Below, piece by piece: positions 59,268-64,000 of a DNA stretch of 64,000 bases. The position numbers and the translations under genes were made by a program. Under the pieces are notes generated by a model, which made no database searches, had not been told where the DNA came from, and saw nothing but the letters and a program-made list of their open reading frames with translations. This DNA is from Allium sativum (lineage: Eukaryota > Streptophyta > Magnoliopsida > Asparagales > Amaryllidaceae): contig CM060921.1 of assembly GCA_030737875.1 (NCBI GenBank), forward strand, positions 402,048,192 to 402,112,191, read 5' to 3'. Every line of letters begins with the position of its first letter. Position 1 is the first letter of the stretch.

Positions 59268-62117
59268 ATGAGCCGAAACATAAGGAGTATAGGTTCACGG
59301 GCCAATAATAGGAATGCCTCTGATATGAGGACGATGTTTACCACCTTCATGAGGGGGATGCTTAAGGATGCTCAGGAAGCATCTCCTAATGCTGCTAACG
59401 GTGGTAGTGCAGCAGTGTAGGCGCCTAGAGGCGATTTCACCAAGGTTTGCAAGGATTATACTAGTCTTGGTGGGAAGTCATTCAATGGAATGGAATCGTC
59501 TATGGATGTTCAAGATTGGATTGATATTTGTGAGCGCATCTTCGAGGATTTGGGAATCGATGATGCGATGAAGAGAAAGCTAGCATCACATCAGCTTCAA
59601 GGATGGGCAATGAATTGGTGGAATGCCATTAAAGCAGCTAATCCTAAGGATCAAGTTACTTGGAATCAGTTTAAAACTCGCTTCAATGACAAGTTTTTCC
59701 AGCTGCCCAGAAATCAGAATTGTTTAGGAAATCTTGGAGCTTAAGTAAAATGGTAGGGTAGTCTCGGAATATATTGCTGAATCCGATACTTTATCGAATT
59801 ATGGATTATCCCTTATCGATACTGCCGAGAAGAAGAATGAAAAGTTCATAACCGGCTTAGATGAGTACTTGGGGGAAAGTCTTTTAAACCACATCAATGA
59901 GACCTTCGAATCTATAGTGGGAAAGGCATTAAGGTCGGAGAGCCTTTACCCTAAGTCAAAGGCCGAGGTTGCTTTTACATCTGCAAGGGAGCCAAAGTCG
60001 CCAGTAAGCAGTGGAGGCAAGAATAATTCACAGAATAAGAGAAAACAAAACTAAGATAATGATGGTCAGAAGAAGAATAAGAAAGATGTTGAGTGCTATA
60101 GCTATGCCAAGAAGGGCCACTATGCCCAAAGATTGCTGAGCAAAGCCAACGGATAGGAAGTGCTTCAATTGCGGCCAAGTGGGACATCACAAGGATAAAT
60201 GTCCACAACCTCCTAAAGAGAAGAAGATTGTGAAAGCATATGCCATTGACGTTGTTCCTTCTTCATTGAATGCCCCAACTGCGGCGGAGAAAGGAAAGGG
60301 TGTGATTACCCAAGTCATGCTTTCCATTTATGAAGTTCCTGTTCGAGTACTATATGATACCGGGGCTTCCCATTCCTTCATATCTAGTTACCTAATAGAT
60401 AGTTGGAATTGGAACCTGAGGTAGTCGATAGACCTTTAGTTGTGATGCACCTAATCGGTGGTTCGACTAGCCTTAATATGATCTGTCGTAATTTGTTCTT
60501 ATCGAGTCATGGGTGTATGTTTGCTTTTAATTGCTTTGTTCTGGGCTTTACTGGATTTGACATTATTTTGGGAGTTGATTGGCTCCAAAGATATGGGGTG
60601 GTGGTGGGCTGTAGGGGTCTTCTGTGACCATTAGAGCGGATGATGGGCAGAGGGTACTGTGTGGTTGCCTATCTAGTGATGGGGTGATGGCTAGTTTTCT
60701 AAATTCCCTTGACATCCCGCATGATGAGTTGTCAGACTTGCCTATTGCTGGCGAGTATCCGGACATCTTCGGGGAAGTGACCGGACTTCCACCACACCGA
60801 GAGATCGAGTTTCAGATTAATTTAGTGAAAGATGCTAGACCTATAGTGATGCCTCTTCGTCGTATGGCGCCAAAGGAGCAGCAAGAGCTCAAGGTGCAAG
60901 TAAGTGTTCTTTTGTAGAAGGGATTTATCAGAAGAAGTGTTTTCGAGTGGGGAGCACCATTTGTATTTGCTACCAAGGCCGATGGTTCCCTTCGATTGTG
61001 TGTAGACTATCGCGAGTTGAATAAGGTGACAAGGAAGAATAAGTATCCTCTTCCACGGATAGACGATCTGTTTGATCAGTTAAATGGACCGAGAGTGTTC
61101 TCCCAATTATATATTGCGACAGGATTCATCAGCTCCAAGTAGCAACTGAGAGTATACCTAAAACGACATTTCGGACGCTGTCTGGATTTTATGAGTGGTT
61201 GGTTATGCCATTCGGGTTGACCAATGCACCAACATATTTTGTGGATCTTATGAATAGGGTATTCAGAGATCAATTAAATAAGTTTGTACTTGTGTTCGTG
61301 GATGATATCTTAGTTTACTCAAGGACAGAGGAAGAACACAAGGAACATTTGAGGACAGTTATGGAGGTGTTGAGGAAACACCGATTGAAAGCAAAATTTT
61401 CTAAGTGCTACTTTTAGAGGAGGGAAGTGAGGTTCTTGGGACATGTTGTTTCATAGAATGGTACTGCTGTGGATCCTACGATGGTGGTCACGGTGCAAGA
61501 TTGGTCTACGCCTAAGAATGCAACAGATGTAAGAAGTTTCTCGGGGTTAGTTGGATATTATCTTAATTTATCCAAGACTTCTCAAAGATAGTGGCACCGC
61601 TCACTCAATTGACCAAAAAGACTCAAGCTTTTGTTTGGGGCGGAAGGTGCAAGGACGCATTTAAGGGTCTAAAGGAAAAGTTGACGTGTGCACCAATGTT
61701 AGTTATTCCTAAAGGGACGAAGAGATGATGGTATACACAGATGCCTGTGGTACCGGACTGGGTACTGTACTAATGCAAGGGGGTAAGGTTGTAGCTTATG
61801 CTAGTTGGCAACTAAAACCACATGAGATAAGATATCCTACCAATGATTTGGAACTGGTAAAGATCGTGTTCGCGTTAAAGGTGTGGAGACACTACCTCTT
61901 GGGAGAAAGATTCGAGTTGTTTACTGATCATAAGTCATTAAAGTATCTTTTCTGTCAAAAGGATTTAAATCTTCATCAACAGAGATGGTTAGAGTTCTTG
62001 GCTTCATATGATTTCAATATCGCATATACACCCGGGAAGGGAAATGTGGTAGCTGATGCATTGAGTAGGAGACATGCTAATTTGGTGGTTATGTTTCTAG
62101 AATGGAAGCAACTTGAG
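59268..62117 (+). pseudogene. Degenerate gag-pol of element G, truncated in RNase H linker
   Basis: It is similar to E from the gag ATG (59268) to E residue 951. First stop: TAG at 59418-59420. A frame break follows at about 59697-59745; further stops include 60052-60054, 60915-60917 and 61415-61417, with several more small indels. Still readable: the Gag core, the second zinc knuckle, protease DTGAS, RT with FVDDILVYS, and RNase H with TDACGTG and TDHKSL. The first zinc knuckle has lost a Cys, and the RT stretch around the first catalytic Asp (about 61095-61140) is damaged. Integrase and chromodomain are absent because LTR H interrupts at 62118. Net length (950 codons) is almost that of E, so damage is mostly point mutation. 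Non-functional. Confidence 0.92.
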
Positions 62118-64000
62118 TGTAACACCCCACACCCGTTAAGGTCACTCACTAAGGGAATGCCTTAACTTCGGTGGAGTATCTTAAGTGAATATAGAACAGA
62201 AAAATTACAACAAGACAGATATAAGCAATACTTGAGAATTTAAAAACATCATTTCATTTCAGCGGAAAGTAAAACATGTTTGGTTACATCACTAAACCAT
62301 AAACAAGAGTCAAGTACATAATATCCATCTTGATATATTCGAAAGTACATAATCCCACTAATAACTAATAGCCATAATAGAAAAGATAAGCTGGGCTTTA
62401 CATCACGGTCCAAGCTCCAAAAGATAGATAAAGCAATCTGATCAAAGCCCACTAGTGCTAGGCCCACTCTGAGAACCTGAGGGTTGGGGAAAAGATAAAA
62501 ACAACGGGGTCAGACATAAGTCTGAGTGAGCCCTATAACTTTAACAGTACAATCATTAAAGTAATTACGGTATGATATAAACTTGGTACGGTACGACTGG
62601 GGATACATGACTACACTAAGCAGCCAACTAAACTTAGAACGAACTAAGATAACGGTAAAGACGCGCCTATCCACCCAAGGATAAATACTACACTGCACCA
62701 CACCAGATCTACCCACCCAAGGGTAATTCCTACTTAAAGGTTGATCCCACTAAGTGTACTTAGTAATTTTTAATAGTAGTTTCATGTACCCCTAGCTGAC
62801 TACATAGGTGCCGTCTGCCCCTATGTCCACTAGGTGTATCCACAACTTAGTAATTTTAATAGTAGTCTCGTGTACCCCTAGCTGACTGCATAGGTGCCGT
62901 CTGCCCCTATCTCCACTAGGTGTATCCACAACTTAGTAATTTTAATAGTAGTCTCGTGTACCCCTAGCTGATTACATAGGTGCCGTCTGCCCCTACCTCC
63001 ACTAGGTGTACCCACTACTCCCATTCGATCGGCTCCCTAACGTAGATACCCGTGCTGGCCCCACGGTGGGGTGTATCACTCCGCAAAGTGGCAACCCGAT
63101 ACTACCATTCGTGCACGGCTTATACCTACACGATGCAACAACGTCTTACCTACCAGCCCGGGTCCACACACACATATGAAACCCGTTGGACTTGCGTTGC
63201 CACCGCTAACCCGTTTTTGGCCTCTTATAGTCAAGCCTAGTACGCATGTCCCGTCCTCAACATGGGTCGAGCCCAATAAGATACATATGGGTTACTGGTT
63301 GAAATGGGCCCACACAAGCTACCCACCTAAGCTTGTCATTTTTCCAGTGCATCCCACTTAACCCTTTTTTATAATCATGTCCACTTACATGTTTAAAGTT
63401 TGGTTAAGTCATCTAATCATATTTCAATTGCCACTCAAGGCACCCACTAGATTTCCCCATGCCACCCAAGGCACTTACTTGATTTCCACATGCCACCCAA
63501 GGCACTTACTTAACCCTTTAATCATGTTTAATTACATGTTCCACTTTGGTTAAGTATTCTAATCTTATCTTCTATTGCCACCCAAGGCAACCACTAGATT
63601 TTCCCCATGCCACCCAAGGCACTTACTTAACCCTTTAATCATGTTTAATTACATGTTCCACTTTGGTTAGACTATGGTATATAGTACCAAATTGAAAATA
63701 AATTTCTGGTACTGGCAGTAGCTTGATTAATTAATTCAATACGAACTAAATGGGAATTAGTACTCGATTTAGTTGGTACCACCCAACCGAATAAAATTCA
63801 ATCGTTTACTCATTAAATTTAAATGAGTAAATTTTCAAGTGCAATCTATTCTTTTTTCAAAAGGCAACCACTAGATTTTCCACATGCCACCCAAGGCACT
63901 TACTTAACCCTTTAATCATGTTTAATTACATGTTCCACCTTGGTTAAGTATTCTAATCATATTTTCTATTGCCACCCAAGGCAACCACTATATTTTTCCA
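62118..64000 (-). repeat. LTR H, 3' portion on minus strand, runs off the window
   Basis: It starts TGTAACACCCCAC on plus and parallels the ends of TRG, A and F LTRs. It has CAGCGGAAA (62260-62268), hairpin I CAGAC-ATAA-GTCTG (62511-62524), three copies of an 86-87-bp unit (62758-63015), and from about 63427 repeated blocks built on CCACCCAAGGCAC and CTTAACCCTTTAATCATG. The left flank TTGAG (62113-62117) is the expected TSD; its partner is outside. No gene. Confidence 0.87.
62758..63015. repeat. Three-copy 86-87-bp tandem repeat in LTR H
   Basis: Units begin ACTTAGTAATTTT at 62758, 62845 and 62931 and are nearly identical, which points to recent duplication. Confidence 0.9.

Larger units (their letters stand above)
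43532..62117 (+). mobile_element. Element G: decayed Tekay-like chromovirus, 5'-truncated LTR, split by H
   Basis: The 5' LTR (43532-44902 and 57845-59064) is related to LTR E read on the other strand: same order of blocks from CGGATGATGGTTT-like sequence to the end GGGC-ATCACA. A PBS and a degenerate gag-pol follow. The first 250 bp or so of the LTR are missing on the left. On the right the interior stops at 62117, in the RNase H-to-integrase linker, where LTR H begins. Confidence 0.88.

Overview
The window is intergenic heterochromatin-like DNA from a flowering plant with a repeat-rich genome. About 95% of it can be assigned to nested LTR retrotransposons, nearly all Ty3/gypsy-like, with primer-binding sites complementary to initiator tRNA-Met (TGGTATCAGAGC or TGGTATCAAAGC). 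I see no host protein-coding gene, rRNA, tRNA or CRISPR array. The species cannot be named from the sequence. Only 26227-28158 and 42135-43531 are left as possible non-LTR sequence. Element letters below are mine.

Layout. (1) Element A (+), 1-7978, has a 4.5-kb LTR and a 1.75-kb internal region without intact genes; its 5' LTR is cut by the window edge. It sits in LTR B (+), 7979-9164, which sits in the left LTR of element C (-), 9165-26226. (2) C has LTRs of about 6.3 kb around a 1.03-kb internal region without coding capacity. Its right LTR carries a hAT-like MITE (15338-15855) and a complete gag-only retrotransposon, TRG (-), 16073-23414, with TSD ATTCC. (3) Element D (-), 28159-42134, has two nearly identical 6.3-kb LTRs around 1.38 kb of non-coding DNA. 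(4) Element G (+), about 43532-62117, is a decayed gag-pol chromovirus. Its 5' LTR was hit by solo LTR F (+, 44903-57839, TSD ATCAC/ATCAT). F was then hit by element E (-), 45806-55643, TSD GAACG, with identical-length LTRs and an intact 1458-residue Gag-Pol. G is broken at its right by LTR H (-), 62118 to the window end.

The LTRs fall into three groups: A, B, TRG, F and H (LTR ends TGTAACACCCC); C and D (very long LTRs, almost no interior); and E and G (gag-pol with chromodomain). E is the only element here that could still encode a replication machinery; whether it serves the non-autonomous ones is inference.

The most interesting signal is RNA architecture shared across these otherwise divergent families: a splice donor inside the LTR paired with an acceptor just before the gag ATG; two short hairpins in the long R region whose stems change in compensating ways between families; a hairpin just before the polypurine tract; chains of short inverted repeats in the LTR body; and U3 palindromes that resemble E2F sites.
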